Assembly: GCF_029227915.1 (NCBI RefSeq)
Contig: NC_079887.1
Location: 19,467,650 to 19,531,649 of the forward strand
Source of the DNA: Hydractinia symbiolongicarpus
Taxonomy: Eukaryota > Cnidaria > Hydrozoa > Anthoathecata > Hydractiniidae
Direction of reading: 5' to 3'
Length of the DNA: 64,000 bases
Shown: one piece after another, positions 30,925-44,600 of the stretch
Layout: every line of letters starts with the position of its first letter
How positions within the stretch are numbered: position 1 is the stretch's first letter
Notes under the pieces: model-generated
The model's database searches: none
Told to the model about the DNA's origin: nothing
Seen by the model: only the letters and a program-made list of their open reading frames with translations
Made by a program: the position numbers and the translations under genes

Positions 30925-31530
30925 TCAACAAATCACATACGTTCTTGGGTGTTCCATTCTCATGACTAAATGTGTGTGTTTACCATCTTTTAGCCTTTCC
31001 TTAACCGTCTGGATCTCTGATCGTGATTCAATGACATCATTCTCTTCATGAATAGTTGCGAGATCTTGTCTATCTTTTGGATACCACACATATAACATTT
31101 TAGCTTGCCGTCGTAAATTTTTCGGTATAGCGGTGTATGATTGTGTAAGTAACCATATCGAATGATTTCGATGACGACAGGAGATTGCTAGTACAAGCAA
31201 ACGCTGTCTCTTTTTGTCTAATTTTTCATCAGCGATGATATCATCAATCAGGAATAATGTTTTGTATCCAGCACAGAAAAAGTTCATTTTCTTAATCCAT
31301 TCATATAACATACCTTCCGGCTCAATTAAAATAACGAATTTATCAGTCCAAAACCATTTTTGTTCTCTGTATGTTTTATTCCATCTTAATGTTGGACATA
31401 TAATCACGATGAAATCAAAGTGATTTTTTAATAATTTTACAACACGTTTAGATTTTCCACAACCCGTGGGACCAATGAATAATGTCGTGTGAGGCTCTTT
31501 CATGTAAAGTGTGTTACTTTGTTTCGCCAT
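30925..31530 (-). CDS. Polinton DNA-packaging ATPase (FtsK/A32-like)
   Basis: It would pump element DNA into the capsid using ATP. The start is taken as ATG 31530 (MAKQSNTLYMKEPHTTLFIG), five bases after the major capsid stop; the frame is open a little further upstream. Walker A is GPTGCGKS at about residue 20, Walker B is TLFLIDDIIAD, and a sensor-like WLLTQSY segment follows a CRHRNHS stretch. At about 200 aa it matches the usual length of this family. This is one of the few undamaged core genes here. ATPase next to major capsid is a conserved pairing in Polintons and adintoviruses. Confidence 0.93.
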   Translation of the reverse strand: MAKQSNTLYMKEPHTTLFIGPTGCGKSKRVVKLLKNHFDFIVIICPTLRWNKTYREQKWFWTDKFVILIEPEGMLYEWIKKMNFFCAGYKTLFLIDDIIADEKLDKKRQRLLVLAISCRHRNHSIWLLTQSYTAIPKNLRRQAKMLYVWYPKDRQDLATIHEENDVIESRSEIQTVKERLKDGKHTHLVMRMEHPRTYVIC

Positions 31531-31534
31531 TTTA

Positions 31535-32851
31535 CTAATACAAGATAGACATAAATTCACCGTTTTGAATGTTTAATTGGGCGTCTATGATTAGATATAT
31601 ATAAGCGTTTAAGGAGCCTGCAGTTTCAGCGGTCTTTTTAATTTGTAAAGTGATTCCTTCACTTGCATTTTCAATCCGTCGACCAGTCCCATGCAAAGCA
31701 TTTTCATCTATGGTTCTAAAATCTAACCATAGAGCATATTTGTCTGTCAAGTAATCAGAGACTTTTACATCGTGTAATTGTAAATGTTTTTGGATTTCGT
31801 TGGCATTATTATCTTTTGGTTTTTCTTCAGAAAAATACTTGCAAATTTCATTGTAATGTTCAAACAGCTGCATCCCTTGAGCAAAAAGTTGGTTAGGCTT
31901 ACCTTCAACAATGACAGATACCTTTTTAATCTTCGGATTGTAGAATTTACCAGTATCTCGTTTGTAAGCTTGTTCGTCTTCAAACAAAACCAAGATACGC
32001 TTCAACGATTTACAGGGGGTGTTGAAGGACCAATTCCAAGTAGTGTCTGACTTGTTTACTCTAATTTGTCTATGTCTCAAAATTCTATCGTATAATAAAG
32101 CCATGTTTTGGTATTCAGATGCAATGAATCTGGCCAAAGTAGGTTGTGTCACAATCTCATATTCCAGAGATATGTTAGTTATTTTATATTTAGCGTCTGG
32201 GGCTACTTTTTGACCTGCGGCAGATGTTGGAGGGTTAGAATAAATAACTCGGTTATAGTCGTTAAATGTGATTTCGTAGCAGAGCCTATTGCCTAATCCA
32301 GCTTGATAATACGGGATCGTGCTATCTAACATTTCAAAATCGAGAGGAATTATAAACTTGTTTTTGTATGCATCAGCAATGGCTTTGTCTGAGACATCAG
32401 ATGTGTCTTTATCTTAAGCGTTGATCCTCAATTTCATACAGTTTTCAGTACACCCCTCATCGAAGATGATACCTTGTCTTATTGCATTTCTTTTTTCAGA
32501 CTTGGTTAGCCATAAATCTCTGTAGCACCCAAAAAGGTCAAAGTCATCAATGCTCAAAATCTCGCTACCCTCAAATTTAACAGCCACCTTTTTAACAATC
32601 GCTCTTCCAATATTACTGACCAATGTTCTTTTTGTGTTGGATTTTGACTCGAGTTCAATGTCAAAACTTAGTTTCGACGTCCCGGGAATAATAACGTCAT
32701 CACTACCCAAATTAGGAAACCTAACCAACAATAACTGATTTTGATCAATCTCACTTGGATTGTGTGTTACAATTACTTTTTGACGTGAGCCTTTTACACC
32801 ATGAGCAGTTCTAAGTGAACGTTCTGGATTTAACCTTTTTCCGTATTCCAT
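31535..32851 (-). pseudogene. Polinton major capsid protein (double jelly-roll), one in-frame stop
   Basis: ATG 32851 opens MEYGKRLNPERSLRTAHGVK, then FPNLGSDDVIIPGTSKLSFD and an FGCYRDLWLT segment. An in-frame TAA interrupts at 32414-32416. The same frame continues to 31535 through YYQAGLGNRLCYEITFNDYN, YEIVTQPTLARFIASEYQNM and SLNAYIYLIIDAQLNIQNGE. Without the stop it would be 438 codons, right for a Polinton capsid of the double-jelly-roll type. Position between the penton-like gene and the ATPase supports the call. The single nonsense codon is the only lesion seen. Confidence 0.9.
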
Positions 32852-32899
32852 GTTTTAATGTTTAGTTTGTTATTAATTTTTATTTTATTTTTATCTCGG

Positions 32900-33479
32900 T
32901 TAGCGTATGTGAAAGACAATACCCATTGCTTCGTCTTTAGCATTTTTTATCATATTGCCATGCTGATCTGTGATTTTCAACGTGAGAGAGGTAAATACAC
33001 CCTTTTTAAGTTTTTTTGTAGTAAGGATTTTTAGGCTCAACATGTGTGACGTCTTCATTATATTTAGCGATGGGAAAGGTTAGTAAAATATCACTTAGCT
33101 TTCCATTCTCAAGATTTTTAGTGTTGTCGAGTTCAGAGAGATGCAAATTAATTTTGGTTATTTCAGCTAATGTATTGGTCTTGATTATTCGAGGGTCTTT
33201 GTCTAATAAGGTAAGTTCTACATTGCCTGCTAAAAATGCCTTCAATTCTCTGCTGGTGTATTTTCTTTGTGGTAGCAACTTTTCAGCTTTTCCATCTCCG
33301 GCAGACATAGTCACTTTTAGGGGAGCTGTGATTTGATAGGTAACATTGTCTGCAAACATCTCAAGCAATGCAATTTCTTTTGAGCCATCCAAGTTTTGTA
33401 TGGGGTAAGACAAATAGATTGTCTTTTCACCATTTACGTCATTTATTGTGATATACATTCTTATATTAGAGAGTAGCAT
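32900..33479 (-). pseudogene. Polinton minor capsid (penton-type) protein, frameshifted C-terminus
   Basis: It starts at ATG 33479 or, more likely, ATG 33458 (MYITINDVNGEKTIYLSYPI). The body has LLEMFADNVTYQITAPLKVT, LAEITKINLHLSELDNTKNL and VTHVEPKNPYYKK. An A-run at about 33017 shifts the frame and a stop appears at 33006. The alternate frame continues to 32900 and encodes the usual beta-rich end. Single jelly-roll minor capsid proteins form the vertices in this virus group. It lies upstream of the major capsid gene on the same strand and is divergent from the gene at 33497. Confidence 0.85.
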
Positions 33480-33496
33480 TATTTAAGGTAAAAAGA

Positions 33497-34683
33497 ATGG
33501 AGAACATTTTTAAATATAACCCCAATGCGGCTTATAGGCCAAATGGAGGACAAGAACTTCAGATATTGAATGGGAAAGATTTATACAAACAAACAGTCAT
33601 TGTCTCTGGGGATGGTTCCTTTCCCGCAAGCCTTCCCAATACTTTTACTAATTACGTAATGGTTCAAAACGAACAACGTATGAAAATTTTGCAAAAACAA
33701 CCATTTAAATTATGGCAAACCCAACTCAATTTTGTCACTTGGTGTGCTTCAAGTGCCTGTGGAGTCAGTTCTGAACACCTGAAAGAAGGTCGCCCTATGA
33801 TTAGATCAGTATATCGTTTTCATGTCTATTATCACATTAGGCGAATCATTAAGCGCTTGAAGATAGTTTTAATCAATATGACAATCCTTATTCAAACGAA
33901 GAATTTCTAATAATCTGTAGTGAATATGGCGTCGATTCTAATCCTATGAAATACAGAGGTCAATATTTTTTCAGCTCGTATCAAAAAAGACGTAAAAACT
34001 ATCCAACACCAGGTCTAAGTTATTTCACAGGCGACTCCATGACACGATGAATCATTGAAAAATCTAATGGCTTTACAAAAATAGGTCTTGTAAACATTTC
34101 AGACAGTGTCAGAGCATATGCTTATCTTGTTCTTAGTTCGCAAGCCTCAGCTCGTTCTTCTATCTAAGGTAATAATTCAAGCGCTTTGACAGCTCAAAGA
34201 GTTTTTATGAACAACTTTGAAGACATTGTTAACTGTGGAGTTGATATTCAAGATGACATTAAACGTTATCAGGATACATTAAATTACGCTTCAAGCAAAG
34301 TTGATTATTCAGTTGGACAAGGCATTTATATGTTACCTAGTGACATGAATCTCAAAATTAAAACAGGGGTGGTAGGTTACAACAACAAAATTTTAATATC
34401 AGGTGAAGATCTGACGATTAGCATTAATCGAAAAGTCAATTCGACTGAAAAAACAGCTGAATCACGTAAAAAAATTCCTGATAAAAAGATTCCTGATAAG
34501 CATATTCCTGATAAACATATTACCGATAAACATATTACCGATAAGCATATTCCCGATAAACATATTACCGATAAGCATATTACTGAGCCTTACCACAAAG
34601 ATACTACTGCACATGAAGATGAGAAGATCGCTCTTGTGATGGCTATGACAGCGGCCTTTAGCATATGGTATGCATTTCGATAG
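33497..34683 (+). pseudogene. Large unassigned Polinton protein with a C-terminal anchor, several stops
   Basis: ATG 33497 begins MENIFKYNPNAAYRPNGGQE, followed by a region with WCASSACGVSSEH and a His/Arg-rich RFHVYYHIRRI. A frameshift near 33870 leads to EEFLIICSEYGVDSNPMKYR and FFSSYQKRRKNY, then in-frame TGA (34048-34050) and TAA stops. The frame re-opens as LTAQRVFMNNFEDIVNCGVD to the end. The tail has a 15-bp tandem repeat coding (K/D)H(I)(P/T)D-type units and a final hydrophobic segment (IALVMAMTAAFSIWYAF). The intact protein would be near 390 aa. I believe this family recurs next to the right end of cnidarian Polintons; its function is unknown. Confidence 0.7.
34474..34590 (+). repeat. 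15-bp coding tandem repeat
   Basis: About eight units of the type CATATTCCTGATAAA/CATATTACCGATAAG encode alternating HIPDK and HITDK pentapeptides just before the C-terminal hydrophobic segment of the 33497 gene. Confidence 0.92.
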
Positions 34684-34744
34684 CTATTTGACAATTATCC
34701 ATTCCTGAAATGGGAATGGATTTTGTGTTACCCGACAGTATGAG

Positions 34745-35043
34745 GCATGATGTTCACACCATAAAAACAAACAAACTCGCACTCAATGCAGATTGAGTAC
34801 GCTAGGGGCCACTATAGACACATAGAGGAATAGCATAGCACGGTATGGGTGACACAGGGATCAGGGATATAGGGGAACGCTGGGGGATATAGGGGCTCGG
34901 TTGGGATTTTGAGGTTGGAATTTGGCGGGGATTTTTTTTGCGATTTGGCGATTTAGCGAAATGCTTCAGGAAATATCGTTAATTTAACGGACGTGCTCGC
35001 TGATTTAACGTGATTGTCCTAGGATCCGCACTTTCCTATCTCT
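34745..35043 (-). repeat. Right terminal inverted repeat of the Polinton
   Basis: The reverse complement starts AGAGATAGGAAAGTGCGG and continues in register with the left end. It ends near GCATGATGTTCACACC (34745), which copies part of the polymerase 3' end. The right copy therefore contains a piece of coding sequence with an internal deletion and no function of its own. Confidence 0.93.
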
Positions 35044-35048
35044 TGCAA

Positions 35049-36030
35049 TGGAGTATAAGATTGACGATTTATAGTATGTACGCATTTTTAATAGACCCAT
35101 AATATAATTGTTGACAAATAATTTTGTCTGTTTTACCTGCATGTGACTGGTTAATCCTTAAACTATAACTTCATTTTTGGATTGCTTATTTGATCAATTA
35201 TATATTTTTTTAGAGTCAAAAAAGGACAAATTTAATAGAGATCCTAACTGGAAATATAAAGGACGTACTTGTAAATGATTAAAGGAAAAGCCCTTCTGAT
35301 ACGTTACAACCAGTAAACCAAAAGGTTTTTTGGCTTAAAGTTGCAGAAAAAATTGCCACCATTAACATGAACTGATGCATATATCTATAGATTTTGTTTT
35401 TGCAGATTTTATAGATTATGCCTTTAAATTTTTTAACCTATAAATTTGATTTAAAAATATTAAAACTGCAGCTCTATAGTAGACCTGCAGCTTTAATATT
35501 TTTAAAGAAATCGTTGGCCTGATTTTTTTTTATATTTTTATGTTGTGTGATATATACTTTTACATTTTTTATACGTGTGCCTGAAAAAAGTGTTATTTGT
35601 CCTAAAATCTTATTTTTTGATTGGATTTTTTAATTCCTTTTTTAAATAAATATTTATAAAGTTTTATTTTAAATGCTTCACAGACTGCATTTTAAACATT
35701 TTGAAAGTATCAATTGTGCATGCAAAACAGTATAAATATAATCCAATTTATAGTGAGGTAGAATGTAGCAAGAAATTCTGCTGTATATCACTGTATATGA
35801 TACTGTGCAAAAGAATTCTTTAAAAAACTTAACTGGAAATATTTTGTTATTCTTTCCGGATCCTAATAGTTATAGACTGTTTGCTGCTCTTGAAAAAATC
35901 CACCACAAACAAAATCGAATGTGCATGTAACTTCCAGATTTAAACCTAGCATAGAAGCTTGCGGAGGTAGAATGTGCCCACGTGATCAGATAAAACGCAC
36001 TGAGTATCCTTTCATTGTGCACTTCGCGTG
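35049..36030. other. AT-rich right flank of the Polinton; no gene seen
   Basis: No ORF or motif is supported. A weak inverted pair ACTGCAG...CTGCAG is at about 35465-35492. Confidence 0.5.
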
Positions 36031-36036
36031 TTGGTG

Positions 36037-36090
36037 CAACCTCGACCCCAGGGTTTTTTAAAAAGAGAACCAGCCCTGGGGTCAAGGTTG
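36037..36090. repeat. Hairpin-forming inverted repeat
   Basis: CAACCTCGACCCCAGGG (36037-36053) pairs with CCCTGGGGTCAAGGTTG (36074-36090) with one mismatch and a 20-nt loop. A similar half-site (GGCCCTGGGATCGAGGT) lies beyond the AT tract at about 36656, suggesting a small foldback element interrupted by the AT expansion. Confidence 0.8.
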
Positions 36091-36242
36091 GTGTTGGGGC
36101 TAATCATCGCTTTGGAAAATAAGAGGTGCATATGTATTAGCTTTGAAAGAACAACTGTCGTATCACGGTAAACAAGGGCGGCAAGTAGTTGCAACTATAT
36201 ACTAGTAACCTTAATCTGCAATATTTCTTCCTTGGCAGCTTT

Positions 36243-38170
<1,928 letters not shown>

Positions 38171-38279
38171 TTGCGACATTCATAGTTGATCAGCAAATTT
38201 TGTGCGACATTTATGGTTAAGTTTGAGACATTCATGGTTGATGTGCGACATTTATGGTTGATTGCGACATTTATGGGTG
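38171..38279. repeat. Minisatellite of ~20-25 bp units
   Basis: TTGCGACATTCATAGTTGAT, GTGCGACATTTATGGTT, GAGACATTCATGGTTGAT, GTGCGACATTTATGGTTGAT and TTGCGACATTTATGG follow each other with irregular spacers. Confidence 0.8.
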
Positions 38280-38621
38280 TAACATGGTAGGTTTGAGAAA
38301 AATAGTGCACGTCCATCATGTATTGTGTAGTGCAACCGTAAAGATTAAAAATTTCGTTAAAAAAATAAAAACACTGTAATTGCAACTGAACAAACCATTT
38401 ATTTTAGGGAAAATATACATTCGTAAGATTAGATTAGATTGACACTGAAGCGTCACGCAATTATCAACAACACCGATTATACACATTCACATAAGACAAA
38501 AAACTATTGAAAGGCTCTGCAATGGATTAAGTACGTATATAAAAAATCGATTCCACGAAATTTCTTCTCTAAGAATCCTTTTTTTAAAAAGAAAATCTAC
38601 AAATACAGATGACGAGTTTGT

Positions 38622-41600
38622 TTAGTATTGATGATTTGCAACAAACAAACTGCTTCCTGCAGCTCCTTGTCCTTCTTCACCTTCATACTTTCCAACAGCA
38701 GCTTGACCGTTCAAATGAGCTCTTCGCAATAGCACTTTCTGGGCTTCAGCTACATTTTCTTTTTTTCCACTCCATGCCTGAAGAACGCTCGCCTGCAATG
38801 CTCTTCCATATGAGAATGTCAAAGCCCAAGGTCTTAACACTAGAATAGAATTGTAATTTCATTTTTCGTGATTATTTTAGATCTGTTAACTAACAAAACA
38901 CTAAATAAAATTATTTTTAATATTGCTACAAGGTCAAATAACTTTCAGGCATTAGTTAGTTACTTTCAGGCATAACTATATATCAGGTATTAGCCGTAAG
39001 GGTATTCAAAAGACAAGTTCGTCCTAAAGAGGGAGGGGTTAAGGGAGGTCTATTGTTTCGTGTATGTTCGCTTTCTAAAAGATTCTTTTCTTCTTTTTTG
39101 ACTGGTTGTTTACAATGATTATTATGATGACTTCTAAATATAAAAATTATAAGCACCCGATCTTTGCTTTATGTTATTATAATTACGAGGTCTGGACTCT
39201 CATACCTTAGGTTAAAATGTTTATTAGAATTGCAAAGAAGTTTTCTCGCAACAGTATTTTGTGTTTTATTTTGAGAAGAGGGGGAGGGGATGGGTGAAGT
39301 CACTAGTACGTACGTAAAACATTTCTCCGCATCATTTTATTTTTATGGAGAGGGTTTTTTTTAGAAAGGGGGGTAGGGGGTAGGGTGAAGTATCAAGTAT
39401 GTAGGGGGATGCCAAAATCGATCTTGAATGGACAAGGATAAAGCCAGAGAATAGGGTCAAAATAAAAACTATTTGGGCGAGCGTACTTTTTGAATACTAA
39501 ACAGTACTTACATTGCACTTTGTTAATAGCATTTAAATTTGCGGTAGCTTGCAATTCGGATTGTCCTCCTGATAAGAAAGTAACACCTGGTACAGCTGCT
39601 GGCACAGTTCTCCTTAGTGCAGTAACAGTCGCAAGTCCAATTTCTTCTGGTGTAGCCTTCTTTGCATGCAATTGTCCTAAATATTTATGCCAGATTAATT
39701 AACCTAACGATATAGTAATTCTTAGTTATTGCAACACAAGAGCAACCTGCAATGCTCATATTAAACAACTTTAGGTCCACAACAAATACAACTTGTTTAT
39801 ACATACCTGGGGTTACCATATTAGGTTTTAACAGGGTACCTTCCAGGTACACATGGTGATCAACTAAAGTTTTGTATACACATGCCAGAACTCGTTCTGT
39901 GACTCGTAACGAGGTTTCTAGGGAATGGTCGCCATCAATAAGTATTTCTGGTTCGACAATAGGCACCAATCCATTCATCTGGCATATAGAAGCATAACGA
40001 GCAAGAACTTGAGCATTTTCCTGGACAGCAACATCTGTTGGAACACAGTGTGCTTGATTAATTTTAATAACGCATCTCCATTTAGCAAATGTACACCCAT
40101 CTTTAACATATTGTGCAACACGTTCGCCTAAACCATCCAAACCCTGTGTGGTGCATTCATTTGCGGTTCCTTAACAAAAATAATTTCAATGTATAATAAT
40201 AGGACATCATGGATACAATAAGTGCAGCAGCAATGTCTGCAAACAACCTTTTCTCAAACAAAGCCACCTTTTTGACAAATGTTTCGTTATTTTGTTGTTT
40301 TGTGCGATTGTTATATTTTTAACTATATATTTAAATCTCTGCTGTATATCTTGTGACAATATTTAAACTATTCATCTTTAAGCAAAAACGTTCCTGATTA
40401 TCTTATATTAAGTTAAAGATTTACACACTTTAGTAAAATTTTAACCAAGAAAATAATGTTCTACATGTTTATTTACAAGGAATTATGTTGAACTTAAACT
40501 AGACATATAACTGCAGTTGTGGCAGTGATTTTAAGTGGTAAAATCCATAACAAGTTCATTCATTTATTTTATAACTTCAAACAGAAATATAGAATGCAGT
40601 AGTATGGTAAATATGCAGATTTCTTTAATTTCTTACCTCCCCATCTTACAATTCATGGAAGCATTGAAACATATTGCATTTGCCCTGACAAGCTGATTTT
40701 GACTTGATTGCCTTGCCATTTTAGCATGATGCCTCACGAATGTCAAGGGGTATACCCTGTCTAATATTTCTAGGAGGGGTCATAGCTTAGATGGGAAGTA
40801 CTAGAGTATTTAATGCCCATTTAAAGCTATTCAGATCCAATGGCCCACAGTGTGCCATCTCCTCAATTTCCTTCACCTGACTTTGGTTCATCTAGGGCGA
40901 TAGTACTAAAATTCACTCACCCATATTGAATCACCACCAAGGAGAATTAAAACCAAAACACAAAAAGTGGAAGAGTTATAACCACAAACTATTGTGCCAC
41001 TAAGCTATATAGGGCCACTAAAACTACAACGCCACATGTAGGCATTTGTGTCAGCAATTACCATGTACCAAGATAAATTAGAAAGGCTAAATGTATAAAT
41101 AGTCCTGATAAGCCCTGATCAGTCATTTCCAACAAAAATTATAAAACCCTGAAATTGTCAGATAAGCAAACATCAAATAATTTTTTATAAAAAGACCGTT
41201 GCGTAAAGTTAGGTTGTGACATTTAATATACCCTGCAAATTGTTTCAAGGAAGGGACTACAAAAGTGGTGTGTTTAAAGCTCCCATTGGAACAACAGAAA
41301 ACGTTTTTGAAATTTCTGCTCAATTAGACAACAGCCTTTTGTGAGGAACCTACAACCTCTTGAAAATATTTCAGAGATGTTCAGACTGAGCTACCCTATC
41401 TTTAATCATTAATATTTAATCATGCTCAATTTCTACCCTTAGGGCTTCAATTTTTATGCACATTAAACCGACATAGGCACGCAGATGTACATTATTTGTG
41501 CACCTGAATATCAGTTTTATTATTTTTATTTGTAAGGAAGTTAAGGAATATATGAATTAAATTGTGAATCACAACTGGGTAAACAGCTTTACTGGAAAAC

Positions 41601-44600
41601 AGTCTTAATTATTATCCCTGTAAATAATCTTTTCGCAAACAAACCATGTTGTCAAAGCCGACAAAAAACGGGTCAGGAGTATATGGGCGTGAAATGAGCA
41701 GATACAGTTTTTCATTACTAACTAGTCGTTATCCTGTGGAAAAATCCACGGGTTTGCCCGTCGCACCTTAGCTACCATTTTGCGTGACAGGCAGACAGAC
41801 GGACCGACATATACAGTCATTATAATATAGATGAAACCACTCACAATATTTTTCTTCGAGGTAAATTGACCCAGGAAATATTATACAATATGATGAATTT
41901 CTCCACTTGCCTTTAAAACATGGTTAAGAAATATTGTTGTTTAAAGTCCCTTTAAAAAAGGCAAAATATGCACATTTTGATGGAAGTTTATATCTGATTT
42001 ATCAGTGATTTATCAGTGTACCTAATTTCTGAAGCCTTGCATCTGTGCAAGTGAAATCTTAAAATATACTTTATTTAAAATCTAAATACAAAATTAGAGC
42101 TCAAAACAGCTTGAAGGGGTCCCAAAGTACTTCAACAAGTTTGACTTACCTGAAAGATATTCATGAGAAATTACCAATGACATATTCACTTTTTGTTAAG
42201 CGTTCATGTAACCCCAGATATTGCTTTAAATCATTTGTTTTTCTTAGCGCGCAACAAAGTTAAAAATTTTTTTAAAAACTTCCTAAATCCATCTCTGTAC
42301 AATGATTTTTGTTTTTTTTAAAAAATAATTTAACATGATATACTAGCTGAGCCAAGCAATAAAACAAAAAAATAATATAATAGCAGTGGGTGTGTGCATG
42401 ACTATAATGTCTAAATAAAGTTTCTTTTCTTATGATATTTCTCTAATATGTAGTGCAAACATCAACGCTGTGTGTTTCGTCTAGGAACATTTAGATACAA
42501 AAATGTGGGGTAACCAGTTTCAAATTTAGAGTATGCCAATCTAGTCCCCACGCCTTTTGGTTTTGAATTGTCCTGCATTTCCTTAAAAGAGCTTTCAAAA
42601 ACATACATGGAACATTAATGTCCACGGCAAATAACTGCCTTCACAATACACGGATCTGCGGTGTCAACTGTGCATGCTCAAGAAACGCAGTAGGTGAACG
42701 TGGTAGGTAAAAATATGTAAAACACGGAAAAACTAAAAAGAAGCATCAAGTTAATTGTTGTCTTTTTCGTTTCTTTACCTAGTGCCGCAGCATTCCTCTA
42801 CCATTTATGTTTACATGTTTTATTTTTGCTTCGCCAGCATAAATTGCATAATCTAACTAGATATTAGGGGAGAAGCCCACTACCGGAGCCCTGCATAATG
42901 ACCTTTGCTTCTCCATAATAATTAAACACATCTGTTTAACCACTTCATCCCCAGGGTAGCTTTTACAATGCTGAAGTGTCTCGAGCACTCTGGGTTCGAA
43001 TACACGAGTGATATAAAAATATGCGGCAAATTGATGGCAGGTGAAATTATTTTTATAATAAGCACATGTTACATTAGTGACGCAAAGTGATAATCATGTC
43101 TTCGGAAAATTTTACGATAGAAACTATAAAAACATCGTGAACGCATTAAAATCTTTTCTTCATGCACGCAATAAAGACACGGATGGGACATGCGATGAAC
43201 TTGTTGCAAGGTATGCATTTATTTGAAAGGGGAGAAGTTTTTTATAAAATAAAATGTGTCCTATATGCTTGCTTTGCTTTTTCAGTCTTTGTTGCGTCTG
43301 CTGATGGTTCTAACGTCGACGGTTCTAACGCCGACCCTTCTAAAGAACGAGACGAAGTAACAGTTTTACAAGAATATCGTGACAAATTGGTCGTAGATGG
43401 TTCCGAAATACCTGACCCTCTTACTCTCAAGACTGGATGGATAGGTAAAAAGAATGGGATCGTAGAGTGGCCTTCCGTCACTATAAAGACATCGCCAACT
43501 TTTTAAGTTTGTTGGGTCCCGATTTTATGTCCCGCTTAGATCGGGAGTATAAACTGCACAAAGAGTACCGATATCAAGCATGTGATTTTGTTCGGAAGAT
43601 TTTTTATAATCCAATTAAAACAGAATCGCATTATTGCATTTCAATGACGAAAGTTATTCCGTCGCAACGTACATCGGCTAAACCTCATCAAGTGTGGGCT
43701 ATTGTTGCCAAATCAAATGGAGAGACTCCAGGAGGTAAAATATACAGCGCATATTGTCCGTGTACAGCTGGACTAAATGGCTCATGTAACCATGTAACTG
43801 CCATGTTATTTCTAGTGGACATAGCATTTTCGTCTAGTATGACAAATCCATCGAAAACTAGTGTGTTATGTCAGTGGAATGTTCCATCAGGAAGTAAGGT
43901 GAATTTACAAGCACAAAAGGCCAGTGACATGATATTTACAAAAGATTACTATTCAAAAGTAAGTGATAGAGATTTAAAAAAGGAGAAAGAAAGTTTATCA
44001 TTTTCCGTCACTCTTCATCCAACTCAAAAAAACGAGATTGATGACACGGAAACTTTTAAGAAAAAAAATTTATGACGTAATTAAACCCGATATCGAAAAA
44101 ACCAGATTCGCAGAGTTTATGGAAGAGAAACCACTTAAATAGGGTTAAAAAAGTGACAACACTTCCAAAATCAATAATGGAAATTTCAAACAACTTTGCT
44201 ATGACTCCAATAAGTCCATGTCTGAAAATATTGAAGCATTTTTGTTACAAATATCTTTAACCGACCAGCAGATTGCAGATATTTTCGATTCAACTGTCAA
44301 TCAAAATGAATGTCAGGACTGGTTTAATTTCAGAATTGGAAGAATAACTGCCTCAAACCTCTAAAAGAAAATCCAAAAGAGAGTGCATCTAACCTTGCAA
44401 ACGATTTACTGGTAAGACAAAAAGAGTTGAAACAAAAGCAACCAAATATGGAAAAACTCTTGAAATTCATGCCAAAAAAAATACATCAGTATCATGATAA
44501 CACACAAATCGTTTACAGCTAAAGATTCTGGTCTAGTTATATACAAAAAAAAAAATACTTTTCCAGCAGCTTCTCCTGATTTGCTCAAATCATGTACGTT

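Larger units (their letters stand above)
20972..35048. mobile_element. Polinton/Maverick (adintovirus-like) element, ~14 kb, inactivated
   Basis: The element is bounded by terminal inverted repeats of about 300-336 bp starting AGAGATAG and ending CTATCTCT. Both ends are flanked by TGCAA (20972-20976 and 35044-35048), a probable 5-bp target duplication; six bases is usual for Polintons. It encodes the hallmark set: protein-primed DNA polymerase B, retroviral-type integrase, FtsK/A32-like packaging ATPase, double-jelly-roll major capsid protein and penton-type minor capsid protein, plus small membrane and coiled-coil proteins. An adenain-type protease was not found. Most genes lie on the minus strand; integrase and two large accessory genes are on the plus strand. 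Frameshifts or stops hit polymerase, integrase, major and minor capsid and the two large accessory genes, and the TIR copies differ, so it is an old inactive insertion. Confidence 0.95.

Noticed and set aside
39393-39671. Extended ORF past aldolase exon 3 (residues after INKVQ)
   Set aside because: The extra residues are intron sequence; a GTAAGT donor and an in-phase acceptor for exon 4 are present.
42960-43020. Possible tRNA gene (GGGTTCGAATACAC)
   Set aside because: A box-B-like string is present but no acceptor or anticodon stem could be formed.
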